Under the pieces are notes generated by a model. That model worked only from the letters and a program-made list of their open reading frames with translations, did not search any database and had not been told where the DNA came from. Shown piece after piece: positions 10,301 to 17,056 of a DNA stretch of 26,456 bases. The position numbers were made by a program, and so were the translations under genes. Within the stretch, counting starts at the first letter, position 1. The number at the start of each line of letters is the position of its first letter. The stretch is from an uncultured Sphingopyxis sp. (GTDB lineage: Bacteria > Pseudomonadota > Alphaproteobacteria > Sphingomonadales > Sphingomonadaceae), in assembly GCA_936933955.1 (NCBI GenBank), contig CAKZIN010000001.1, forward strand, positions 1 through 26,456, in the 5' to 3' direction.

Positions 10301-10442
10301 TCGACCGTCCTCTCGATTTTGCGAAGCGCGGCGAACCCTTTTCGCCTCACCGCGTTGTCGCAGCGGAAGCGCCGGGCGGGGACGTTGGTTCCGCTTTGCC
10401 CGCCGCATGGTGGCCCGCCCGACGGGTCGATAGGGAGGCACG

Positions 10443-10820
10443 ATGAACATCTTCTCGAGCATCAAGAACGCGATCTTCGGCAACCGTCAGCAGGCGCAGA
10501 CGACCCCCGCCGACGCGACCACGACCACCACCGCAGCGCCCGCCGCGCCGGTGCAGGAAGAGGAAGTCGACGTCGCCGCGATCCTCGAAGCCAAGGCCGC
10601 TGCCAAGGGCGAGAACCTCAACTGGCAGAATTCGATCGTCGACCTGATGAAGACGCTCGACATGGATTCGAGCCTCGAGAACCGCAAGGCGCTCGCGCAG
10701 GAGCTCGGCTATCAGGGCGCGCTTGACGGCAGCGCTGACATGAACACGCGCCTCCACCGTGCGGTGATGAAGGCGCTGTCGGTCAACGGTGGCAAGGTGC
10801 CCCCGCAGATGCTCGACTGA
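10443..10820 (+). CDS. DUF3597-family protein
   Basis: The 125-residue protein starts MNIFSSIKNAIFGN, preceded by a strong AGGGAGG Shine-Dalgarno 6-7 nt upstream. A Thr/Ala/Glu-rich low-complexity linker (residues 15-40) leads to a compact acidic helical domain (VDVAAILEAKAA to the end). That domain contains LNWQNSIVDLMKTLDMDSS, LAQELGY and NGGKVPPQML, the recognisable DUF3597 core (sometimes described as a LysM-associated or KGG-like small domain in annotations). The function is unknown. It is a monocistronic unit with its own terminator just downstream. Confidence 0.8.
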   Translation: MNIFSSIKNAIFGNRQQAQTTPADATTTTTAAPAAPVQEEEVDVAAILEAKAAAKGENLNWQNSIVDLMKTLDMDSSLENRKALAQELGYQGALDGSADMNTRLHRAVMKALSVNGGKVPPQMLD

Positions 10821-10844
10821 TCGCATCACACCTGTGTTGAAAGA

Positions 10845-10877
10845 GGGCGTCGCAGCAATGCGGCGCCCTTTTGTTTG
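10845..10877. terminator. Bidirectional intrinsic terminator
   Basis: The stem gggcgtcgca/tgcggcgccc (10 bp, one G-U pair) encloses a GCAA tetraloop and is followed by TTTTGTTT on the plus strand. On the minus strand the hairpin is followed by TCTTTC. It sits between the convergent DUF3597 (ends 10820) and GNAT (ends 10909) genes and can serve both. It is the clearest classical terminator in the window. Confidence 0.85.
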
Positions 10878-10908
10878 CGGGTCGGCAGATTGCGTTCGGA
10901 CGCAGGCG

Positions 10909-11433
10909 CTAGAGCCGCTTCCCCAATACGACGAAATAAAGGTCGTCGCGCTTCGGATCACCGTAGCGCGCGTCGCCATATGGGAACGGTGCGGTCTCGC
11001 CCGTGCGGGCGTAGCCTCGACGGCCGTAATATTCGATGAGCGCCTCTCGCTGGGCGATAACCGTCATCCGCGCCACGGTCTCACCGGCATCGCGGAGCGA
11101 GCGCTCCGCGGCTTCCAATAACGACGCGCCGATGCCGCCGCCCTGCCGCCCAGGCTCGACCGTCACGATGCCGATGTAGCCATGGCCTGTGCGCCGCTCC
11201 ACCGCGACGCAGCCGACGAGATGCGCCCCGTCGAACGCCTGCAACACCTGTGCGCCGGGCGTCGCGATCAGCTCGTGCAGCATCTCCGCATCGATCCGCT
11301 GCCCGCCGAGCAGGTCCGCCTCATGCGTCCAGCCGACACGCGCGCTGTCGCCGCGGTAAGCGCCCTCGACCAATGCGACGAGCGCCGGAACGTCGGCGCC
11401 CGCCGCCGCGCGAAACGAGAGCGGACGGGTCAG
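10909..11433 (-). CDS. GNAT-family N-acetyltransferase, probable CTG start overlapping pckA
   Basis: GNAT enzymes transfer an acyl group from acyl-CoA to an amine; the substrate here is unknown. Motif A is IVTVEPGRQGGGIGASLLEAAE, with the R-Q-G-G-G-I-G pyrophosphate loop, followed by motif B (LIEYYGRRGYARTG). The first canonical start in frame is TTG 11373, but it would remove the expected first strand and helix. The codons upstream of it encode TRPLSFRAAAGADVPALVAL, which looks like a normal GNAT N-terminus. The frame is blocked by a TGA at 11464-11466 and contains no ATG, GTG or TTG before 11373. A CTG at 11431-11433 overlaps the pckA stop (CTGA) and gives 174 residues. I favour that start, with the TTG as the alternative. 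Confidence 0.8.
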   Translation of the reverse strand: MTRPLSFRAAAGADVPALVALVEGAYRGDSARVGWTHEADLLGGQRIDAEMLHELIATPGAQVLQAFDGAHLVGCVAVERRTGHGYIGIVTVEPGRQGGGIGASLLEAAERSLRDAGETVARMTVIAQREALIEYYGRRGYARTGETAPFPYGDARYGDPKRDDLYFVVLGKRL

Positions 11434-13013
11434 GCGGCCTGCGGTGCGGCCTGGCGCACGCCCTCATCGACATGGTCAGCGAACTGCGCGAAGTTGGCGA
11501 CGAACTGGTCCACCAGCTTCTTCGCGGTCGCGTCGTAAGCTGCGCCGTCCGCCCAGGTCGAACGCGGATCGAGGATCTTCGCATCGACGCCCGGTACCGA
11601 GACCGGCACCTTGAACCCGAAGTTGGGATCGGTGCGCATCTCCGCCTGCGCGAGGCTGCCGTCGAGCGCCGCATTGAGCAACGCGCGGGTCGCCTTGATC
11701 GGCATGCGGCTGCCGGTGCCATAGCTACCGCCGGTCCAGCCGGTGTTGACCAGCCAGCACGTCACTCCGCCGCGCGCGATGCGCTCCTTGAGGAGGTTGC
11801 CGTAGACGCTCGGGTGACGCGGCATGAACGGCGCACCGAAGCAGGTTGAGAAGGTCGCGGTCGGTTCGGTGACGCCGATCTCCGTCCCAGCGACGCGCGC
11901 GGTGTAGCCGGACAGGAAGTGATACATCGCCTGCTCGGGCGTCATCTGCGCGATCGGCGGCAGCACGCCATAGGCATCGGCGGTGAGCATGATGATGGTG
12001 CGCGGCACCGGACCCATGTTGTCCGCGCTCGCATTCGGGATGAACTCCACCGGATACGCACCGCGGCTGTTCTCGGCGAGGGTCGCGTCGTCGAGGTCGA
12101 TCTGCCGCGTAACGGGGTCGATCACCACATTCTCAAGCACCGTGCCGAAGCGCTTGGTGGTCGCGAAAATCTCTGGCTCCGCTTCGGCCGAAAGGCGGAT
12201 CATCTTGGCGTAGCAGCCGCCTTCGAAATTGAAGACCGCGGTGTCCGACCAGCCATGTTCATCGTCGCCGATCAGCGTGCGGCTGGCATCGGCGCTGAGC
12301 GTGGTCTTGCCCGTGCCCGACAGGCCGAAAAACACCGCCGTATCGCCCTTGGGGCCGATGTTGGCCGAACAGTGCATCGGCATGATGCCCTGCTCCGGCA
12401 GCAGATAGTTGAGGAGGCCGAACACCGACTTCTTCATCTCGCCGGCATAGGCGGTGCCGCCGATCAAGATCAGCTTTTCCGAGAAATTGACGGCGATCAC
12501 CGTCTCGCTGCGGCAGCCGTGGCGCGTCGGGTCCGCGCGGAAGCTCGGCAGGTCGATGATGGTGTATTCGAGCGTGAATGCCGCCAGCTCCTCGCGCGTC
12601 GGGCGGACCAGCATCGTGCGAATGAACTGGTTGTGCCAGGCGAGCTCGTTGATGACGGTCACGTTGACGCGGTGTTCGGGCTGCGATCCGCCGAACAAGT
12701 CAGCGACAAACAGCGTGTCTTTTTCCCCGAGCGCGCGCAGGAAATCCGCCTTGAGTGCGGCGAAATGTTCGGGGGTCATCGACTGGTTGACCTTGCCCCA
12801 CCAGACGCTGTTCTCCGTCTCGGCATCGCGAACGATATATTTGTCGTTGGCGGACCGACCGGTATGTGCGCCAGTGGCGACGACGATCGGGCCGTCCTTT
12901 GCGAGCACACCTTCGCCCCGGCTCACCGCATGTTCGACCAGCGCCGGGGTCGACAGATTGCGGTGAATGGTCGCGCGGGTTTCCACCGTAGTGCCACCGA
13001 TCGAAAGGGTCAT
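11430..13013 (-). CDS. pckA: Phosphoenolpyruvate carboxykinase (ATP)
   Basis: PckA converts oxaloacetate and ATP to PEP, the entry step of gluconeogenesis. The product from ATG 13013 has 527 residues, close to the family norm. It carries the kinase-1a P-loop GLSGTGKTTLSAD, the kinase-2 motif IGDDEHGW, FNFEGGCYAK, and the substrate loop regions GGTAYAGEMKKS and NTGWTGGSYG. An in-frame ATG at 13031 would add six residues (MKASAT); neither start has an outstanding Shine-Dalgarno. It diverges from hprK across 204 nt and is followed by the overlapping GNAT gene. The position beside a PTS regulatory cluster is typical of alphaproteobacteria. Confidence 0.96.
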   Translation of the reverse strand: MTLSIGGTTVETRATIHRNLSTPALVEHAVSRGEGVLAKDGPIVVATGAHTGRSANDKYIVRDAETENSVWWGKVNQSMTPEHFAALKADFLRALGEKDTLFVADLFGGSQPEHRVNVTVINELAWHNQFIRTMLVRPTREELAAFTLEYTIIDLPSFRADPTRHGCRSETVIAVNFSEKLILIGGTAYAGEMKKSVFGLLNYLLPEQGIMPMHCSANIGPKGDTAVFFGLSGTGKTTLSADASRTLIGDDEHGWSDTAVFNFEGGCYAKMIRLSAEAEPEIFATTKRFGTVLENVVIDPVTRQIDLDDATLAENSRGAYPVEFIPNASADNMGPVPRTIIMLTADAYGVLPPIAQMTPEQAMYHFLSGYTARVAGTEIGVTEPTATFSTCFGAPFMPRHPSVYGNLLKERIARGGVTCWLVNTGWTGGSYGTGSRMPIKATRALLNAALDGSLAQAEMRTDPNFGFKVPVSVPGVDAKILDPRSTWADGAAYDATAKKLVDQFVANFAQFADHVDEGVRQAAPQAA

Positions 13014-13133
13014 CGTCGCGCTCGCCTTCATCAGCAAAGGCGCGCCGCGCACCGGTCCTCGCGGGGTCGCGAGACCGGGCGAAACAGGCGCGCCGGATTC
13101 GGTTGGCGGCGCGAACAACCCGCGCCGCGGAAC

Positions 13134-13157
13134 GCCGCTCGCCCTAGCGAGAGCGGC
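13134..13157. promoter_or_regulatory. Hairpin in the divergent pckA-hprK gap
   Basis: The segment ctcgc-ccta-gcgag extends outward through gccg/cggc with a 2-nt bulge, giving nine pairs in all. It is roughly midway in the 204-nt divergent region. It could be an operator or a leader structure. No other ORF with homology lies in this gap. Low confidence as to role. Confidence 0.3.
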
Positions 13158-13217
13158 GGCTCTGGTCAAACCTCTCGGCCTTGCAGGATCGCCCGCACGG
13201 TGCTTGGAAAGGATGCG

Positions 13218-13667
13218 ATGCACGGCGAGATCATCCACGCCAGCGCGGTTGCGATCGGTGGTCGCGCAGTGCTGCTCACCGGTGCGAGCGGCAGCGGCAA
13301 GAGCGAGCTTGCCTGGGCGCTGTGCCGTGAAGGTGCGAGCCTGATCGCCGACGACGCGGTGCTGTTCGACCCCGCCCCGCCCTTCGCAACCGCCGCGTCA
13401 CCCGGGTCGGCGATGCAAAGCTCTTTAGGGGAACCCGCCCTGTGGATCCCAGGGATCGGAGCCATCGTCCCGCCTAGAGCCACACTCTCCGCCCACCCGG
13501 TTGCGCTGATCATCCGATGCACTCCGGGGCACCGACCCTCCCGCGACGTGGCCGACATTGATGTCACCGCCATCGCCGCACGCCACCTCCCAACGCTCAC
13601 GCTCGACCCGTTCTGGGCCAGTGCGCCCGCGCGGATCGCGCTGGCGCTGGCGCGCTGGGGACTTTAG
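13218..13667 (+). CDS. hprK: Short HPr(Ser) kinase/phosphorylase-like protein, divergent signature
   Basis: HprK phosphorylates and dephosphorylates a serine of HPr. Alphaproteobacterial forms keep only the C-terminal kinase domain, as here (149 residues). The P-loop is GASGSGKS (22-29), and the acid pair Asp45-Asp46 sits in LIADDAVLF. The C-terminus (LPTLTLDPFWASAPARIALAL) is family-typical. Where the family signature E-x-R-G/N-x-G is expected, the sequence reads LWIPGIGAI (75-83), lacking both Glu and Arg. The start is ATG 13218, with AGGA only 4 nt upstream; an in-frame GTG at 13200 would add six residues. It is the first gene of the hprK-rapZ-EIIA-HPr run. The family is fairly secure; its activity is uncertain. 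Confidence 0.85.
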   Translation: MHGEIIHASAVAIGGRAVLLTGASGSGKSELAWALCREGASLIADDAVLFDPAPPFATAASPGSAMQSSLGEPALWIPGIGAIVPPRATLSAHPVALIIRCTPGHRPSRDVADIDVTAIAARHLPTLTLDPFWASAPARIALALARWGL

Positions 13668-13677
13668 GGCGGGGAGC

Positions 13678-14649
13678 ATGCCTTCGAACGGTTCGCCCGA
13701 CGCCTCCGCACGCCCCGGTGACGCGCCCCCCGATCCGCGCGCCCTCCCCCGCATCCTGCTGGTCACGGGCATGTCAGGCGCGGGTATGTCGACGACGCTC
13801 CGCGCGCTTCAGGATTTGGGCTGGGAGACGGTCGACAACCTTCCCATCAGCCTGCTCGATCCGCTGGTCAATGTGCCGCGGATGGCGGAAGAGGGGCTCG
13901 ACCGGCCGCTGGCGATCGGCATCGACGCGCGCACCCGCGGCTTTTCTTCCGAGGCGATCCTGACCACGCTGCTCGACCTTCGCGAACGCGGGGACATGCG
14001 GCTCGACACGCTGTTTCTCGACTGCGCGGGCGCCGAGCTGGAGCGCCGCTTTTCCGAAACCCGTCGCCGCCACCCGCTCGCCGCCGACCGGCCCGCCGCC
14101 GACGGCATCGCGCAGGAGCGCGAGCTGCTCGAGCCGCTGCGGCGCTGGGCGGACGCGATCATCGACACCACCAGCTACAGCGCGCCCGAACTGACGCAGG
14201 ACGTGCGGCGGCGCTACGCTCCGGGGGACCGCCCGTCACTCACCGTGACGGTGATGAGCTTTGGTTTCGCCCGAGGACTGCCGCGCAATGCGGACCTCGT
14301 CTTCGACATGCGGTTCCTGCGCAATCCGCACTGGGACCCGGTCCTCCGCCCGCAAACCGGGCTCGACGCGGCGGTCGCCGACTATGTCCGCGCCGACCCC
14401 GGCTACGACGAGGTGGTCGATCGCATGGAGGCGCTGCTGCTAACGATACTGCCGAGGTACGCGGAGGAGGGGCGCAGCTACCTCACCATCGCGATCGGCT
14501 GCACTGGCGGACGGCATCGCTCCGTCCACGTGGCGGAGCGCATCGCGCTGACGCTCGCCAGGGCGGGATTTGCGCCTGCGCTGCTCCACCGCGACCTCGA
14601 CCGGGCACCGCCCTCGCCCTCCCTTGAGGCGCGCGTCATCTCCGCCTAA
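13678..14649 (+). CDS. rapZ: RapZ-family (YvcJ) nucleotide-binding/RNase adapter protein with altered Walker A
   Basis: RapZ proteins bind nucleotide through an N-terminal P-loop; in E. coli the C-terminal domain senses glucosamine-6-phosphate and guides sRNA decay. The 323-residue product has family features: GWETVDNLP (48-56), FLDCAGAELERRFSETRRRHPL, a central SFGFARGLPRNADLVFDMRFLRNPHWDP, and the C-terminal IAIGCTGGRHRSVHVAE. The Walker A motif reads GMSGAGMST (31-39). The invariant lysine is replaced by Met37 (ATG at 13786; AAG would need one base change), so nucleotide binding is doubtful. The start ATG 13678 has GGGGAG immediately upstream, and an Ala/Pro-rich extension (about 20 residues) precedes the first strand. 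It lies 10 nt after hprK. Confidence 0.93.
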   Translation: MPSNGSPDASARPGDAPPDPRALPRILLVTGMSGAGMSTTLRALQDLGWETVDNLPISLLDPLVNVPRMAEEGLDRPLAIGIDARTRGFSSEAILTTLLDLRERGDMRLDTLFLDCAGAELERRFSETRRRHPLAADRPAADGIAQERELLEPLRRWADAIIDTTSYSAPELTQDVRRRYAPGDRPSLTVTVMSFGFARGLPRNADLVFDMRFLRNPHWDPVLRPQTGLDAAVADYVRADPGYDEVVDRMEALLLTILPRYAEEGRSYLTIAIGCTGGRHRSVHVAERIALTLARAGFAPALLHRDLDRAPPSPSLEARVISA

Positions 14650-14661
14650 AGGCCGCGCTTC

Positions 14662-15087
14662 ATGCCTGCCTCCCCCCCTCCCGCCATCGGCCTGGTGCTC
14701 GTCACGCACGGCCGGCTTGCCGTCGAATTCCGCGTTGCGATGGAGCATGTCGTCGGGCCGCAGCGCGCGGTTGCCTGCGTCTGCATCGGCCCCAACGACG
14801 ATATGGAGCAACGCCGCGGCGAAATCGCCGACGCGGTCGCGGAGGTGCGCGGCGAAGGGGGGGCCATCATCCTCACCGACCTGTTTGGCGGCACTCCCTC
14901 CAACCTCGCCATCTCGATGCTCGAACCGGGCGCGGTGGAGGTCATCGCGGGGGTCAACCTTCCCATGCTGATCCGGCTCGAATCGGCGCGGCGGAGCATG
15001 GGCATCCGCGATGCGGTGCGCGCGGCGCGAGAGGCGGGGCAGAAGTATATCTCGGTCGCTTCCGAGCTGTTGAGCTCGATCGCGTGA
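14662..15087 (+). CDS. PTS mannose/fructose-family EIIA component
   Basis: The 141-residue protein has the EIIA-Man fold opening IGLVLVTHGRLAVEF with the phospho-accepting His16. It continues with AIILTDLFGGTPSNLAISML and VEVIAGVNLPMLIRL, all typical. As no EIIB or EIIC genes are nearby, it probably acts as a regulatory phospho-carrier in the nitrogen-type PTS, receiving phosphate from HPr. The start ATG 14662 is 12 nt after rapZ, with AAAGG upstream. Its stop overlaps the HPr start (GTGA). Confident family call; the regulatory target is unknown. Confidence 0.94.
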   Translation: MPASPPPAIGLVLVTHGRLAVEFRVAMEHVVGPQRAVACVCIGPNDDMEQRRGEIADAVAEVRGEGGAIILTDLFGGTPSNLAISMLEPGAVEVIAGVNLPMLIRLESARRSMGIRDAVRAAREAGQKYISVASELLSSIA

Positions 15088-15359
15088 GCGCCAGCGAAAC
15101 GGTCGAGATCAGCAACCAGCGCGGGCTCCACGCGCGGGCGAGCGCCAAGTTCGTCAACCACGTCGCCGCTCTACCGGAGGGGCTGCGTGTCGAGGTCGAA
15201 AAGGACGGCCACCGCGTCTCCGGCACGTCGATTATGGGGCTGATGATGCTCGGCGCAGCGCGCGGCGACACGATCACCATCCACGTCGAAGGCGGAGGCG
15301 CCGACGCCGCGCTGCTGAAGCTCACCGGGCTGGTGCGCGACCGCTTCGGCGAGGATTGA
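15084..15359 (+). CDS. ptsH: HPr phosphocarrier protein (PTS)
   Basis: HPr relays phosphate from Enzyme I to EIIA. The 91-residue protein has the active-site segment NQRGLHARASAKF with His16 and the regulatory serine segment GTSIMGLMML, in which Ser49 matches the HprK target Ser46 of other HPrs. Both phosphorylation sites are therefore intact even though the neighbouring HprK is divergent. The GTG start at 15084 overlaps the EIIA stop. Enzyme I (ptsP) is not in the window. In alphaproteobacteria this protein is often named NPr/ptsO, so the symbol is a convention. Confidence 0.95.
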   Translation: MSASETVEISNQRGLHARASAKFVNHVAALPEGLRVEVEKDGHRVSGTSIMGLMMLGAARGDTITIHVEGGGADAALLKLTGLVRDRFGED

Positions 15360-15370
15360 GGGGGGCCGCG

Positions 15371-16201
15371 ATGGCGCTCCCGCCGCTGCGCCGCATCGAC
15401 AGCGCGGCTAACCCGACGGTCAAGGCCGCGCGCGCGCTGCGCGACAAGAAGCACCGCCGCGCATCGGGCGCATTCCTCGCCGAGGGGCTGCGCATCGCCA
15501 CCGAAGCGCGGGAGGCGGGCGTGCTCCCGCAGCAGCTGTTCATCGGCGACCACGCCGACCGCCACCCGCTGATCGACGCGCTGATCGACGCGACGCTGGC
15601 GTCGGGCGGCGAAGCGATCGTTGCCAGCCGCGACGTGCTCGCCAAGCTGTCGGGCAAGGACAACCCGCAGAGCGTCGTCGGCATCTATGCCGAGCGCGCG
15701 GCGTCGCTGGAGGCGCTCGACCGCACCGCCGCGCCGATCTGGTTCGTCGCGCAGGCGATGCGCGATCCCGGCAACCTCGGCACGCTGCTGCGCACGGGCG
15801 ACGCGGTCGGCGCCGGCGGCGTGATCCTGGTCGACGATTGCGTCGATCCCTTCTCGGTCGAAACCGTCCGCGCGAGCATGGGGGCGCTGTTCACGCAGGC
15901 GATCGTGCCGAGCGATTGGCTGAGCTTTCTCGGTTGGCTGCGCTCCGGTCCGGGCCAGCTGGTCGGCACCAGCCTCGCCCCCGGCGCCGTCGACTATCGC
16001 GATGCGCCTTATGCCGCGCCGGTGTTCATCCTGGTCGGGAACGAGGCGCGCGGGCTCCCGGCGGAATATGAGGATGCGTGCGACGTGCGGGTGACGATCC
16101 CGATGCGCGGTCGCGCCGACAGCCTCAACGCCTCGGTGGCGGCGGCGGTGACCGCCTACCGCGTCGCGGACATTCTGGAGCGGCGCGGCGTTCAGGCCTG
16201 A
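15371..16201 (+). CDS. TrmH/SpoU-family RNA 2'-O-ribose methyltransferase
   Basis: SPOUT-class enzymes methylate ribose 2'-OH of rRNA or tRNA. The 276-residue protein has an N-terminal substrate-binding domain (RIDSAANPTVKAARALRDKK, AFLAEGLRIATEA). The knotted C-terminal domain carries motif 1 DPGNLGTLLRT, motif 2 LVGNEARGLPAE and motif 3 IPMRGRADSLNASVAAAV. I chose ATG 15371 with GAGGGGGG upstream; a TTG at 15356 overlapping the HPr stop is possible but less convincing. It lies 11 nt after the HPr gene and is probably the last gene of that operon. The exact RNA target is not resolved. Confidence 0.93.
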   Translation: MALPPLRRIDSAANPTVKAARALRDKKHRRASGAFLAEGLRIATEAREAGVLPQQLFIGDHADRHPLIDALIDATLASGGEAIVASRDVLAKLSGKDNPQSVVGIYAERAASLEALDRTAAPIWFVAQAMRDPGNLGTLLRTGDAVGAGGVILVDDCVDPFSVETVRASMGALFTQAIVPSDWLSFLGWLRSGPGQLVGTSLAPGAVDYRDAPYAAPVFILVGNEARGLPAEYEDACDVRVTIPMRGRADSLNASVAAAVTAYRVADILERRGVQA

Positions 16202-16229
16202 TTACTGCTCGACGTGAAAGATCTTGGCG

Positions 16230-16937
16230 ATGCGCCGGATTGCCCTTCTCTCCTCGCTCCTGCCGCTGCTTGCGAGCTGCACCACGGGGCTGCCAACCGC
16301 CCCGACCGACGCGCCATCGCCCGCGCCTTCGGAGCAGGCCTATCTCGCGCTTGGCACCGAACCGTTCTGGAGCCTAGAGATCACGCCGCAGTGGATGACC
16401 TTCCACGACATGGAGCGGCGCATGACGCGCGTTGCGACGCCCCGCGTGATTCACGGGATCGCGGGCGAGATCTACAACACGCCGACGCTGTCCGCGAATA
16501 TCGTCCACACCGACTGCAGCGACGGGATGAGCGACCGCGTCTACCCTGATCGGGTGCAGTTGACCGTACGCGGGCAGCGGTTCGAGGGGTGCGGCGGCGA
16601 GCCGATCACGTTGCAGGAGCGTGGCTGGCGGATACGCAGCATCGACGGCGTCGCCCTCCCCACATCGACCCGCGCGGCGACGATGCGGTTCGAGGGTGAG
16701 CGTTTGAGCGCGTCGGTCGGATGCAATCAAATGAGCGCGCCCTACACGGTGCGCCGCGGACAACTCACCCCGGGAGCGGTGGCGTCGACGCGCATGGGCT
16801 GCCCGCCACCGGTAGCGACGCTGGAGGCTCGCGTAGCCGCAATTCTCGCCGAGCCGCTGACGGTGCGTGGCACGTCGTCGGGCGGTTACACGCTGACCAA
16901 CCGGTTGGGGCGGATCGAGCTCGCTCGGGGGGAGTGA
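16230..16937 (+). CDS. Lipoprotein with COG3650-like and META (HslJ-like) domains
   Basis: The 235-residue product has a lipoprotein signal: MRRIALLSSLLPLLASC, with the lipobox LASC and lipidated Cys17. A Pro/Ala/Thr linker leads to a COG3650-like domain (YLALGTEPFWSLEITP, then HTDCSDGMSDR and FEGCGG with paired cysteines). The C-terminal half is a META/DUF306 domain (GWRIRSIDGVALP, MRFEGERLSASVGCNQMSAPY, ASTRMGCPPP, LTNRLGRIEL). META proteins such as HslJ are outer-membrane lipoproteins linked to stress or antibiotic tolerance; the role here is unknown. ATG 16230 is preferred over TTG 16224 because it begins the signal peptide. A REP-like inverted repeat follows. Confidence 0.85.
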   Translation: MRRIALLSSLLPLLASCTTGLPTAPTDAPSPAPSEQAYLALGTEPFWSLEITPQWMTFHDMERRMTRVATPRVIHGIAGEIYNTPTLSANIVHTDCSDGMSDRVYPDRVQLTVRGQRFEGCGGEPITLQERGWRIRSIDGVALPTSTRAATMRFEGERLSASVGCNQMSAPYTVRRGQLTPGAVASTRMGCPPPVATLEARVAAILAEPLTVRGTSSGGYTLTNRLGRIELARGE

Positions 16938-16957
16938 CGACGTCCCCTTAGAGGCTA

Positions 16958-17040
16958 CGTCGCCCCGGACCTGATCCGGGGCTGGACTCCCTTCGAACAG
17001 TTCAGAAGAAGCCCTGCCCCAGATCAAGTCCGGGGCGACG
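16958..17040. repeat. REP-like inverted repeat between convergent genes
   Basis: Two 25-nt arms (16958-16982 and 17016-17040) are inverted copies differing at two positions, separated by 33 nt. Each arm also contains a smaller self-complementary core, CCCCGGACCTGATCCGGGG in the left arm and a slightly decayed version in the right. It fills most of the gap between the META lipoprotein gene and rmuC. The core resembles the GGACtTGATCC intergenic palindromes known in alphaproteobacteria. It could act as a bidirectional terminator or mRNA stabiliser. Confidence 0.8.
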
Positions 17041-17056
17041 GCCGAGGGATACGCCC

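Noticed and set aside
11919..13217. Long plus-strand open frame opposite pckA that runs into hprK
   Set aside because: Only the part from 13218 shows protein homology; the upstream part is the complement of pckA.
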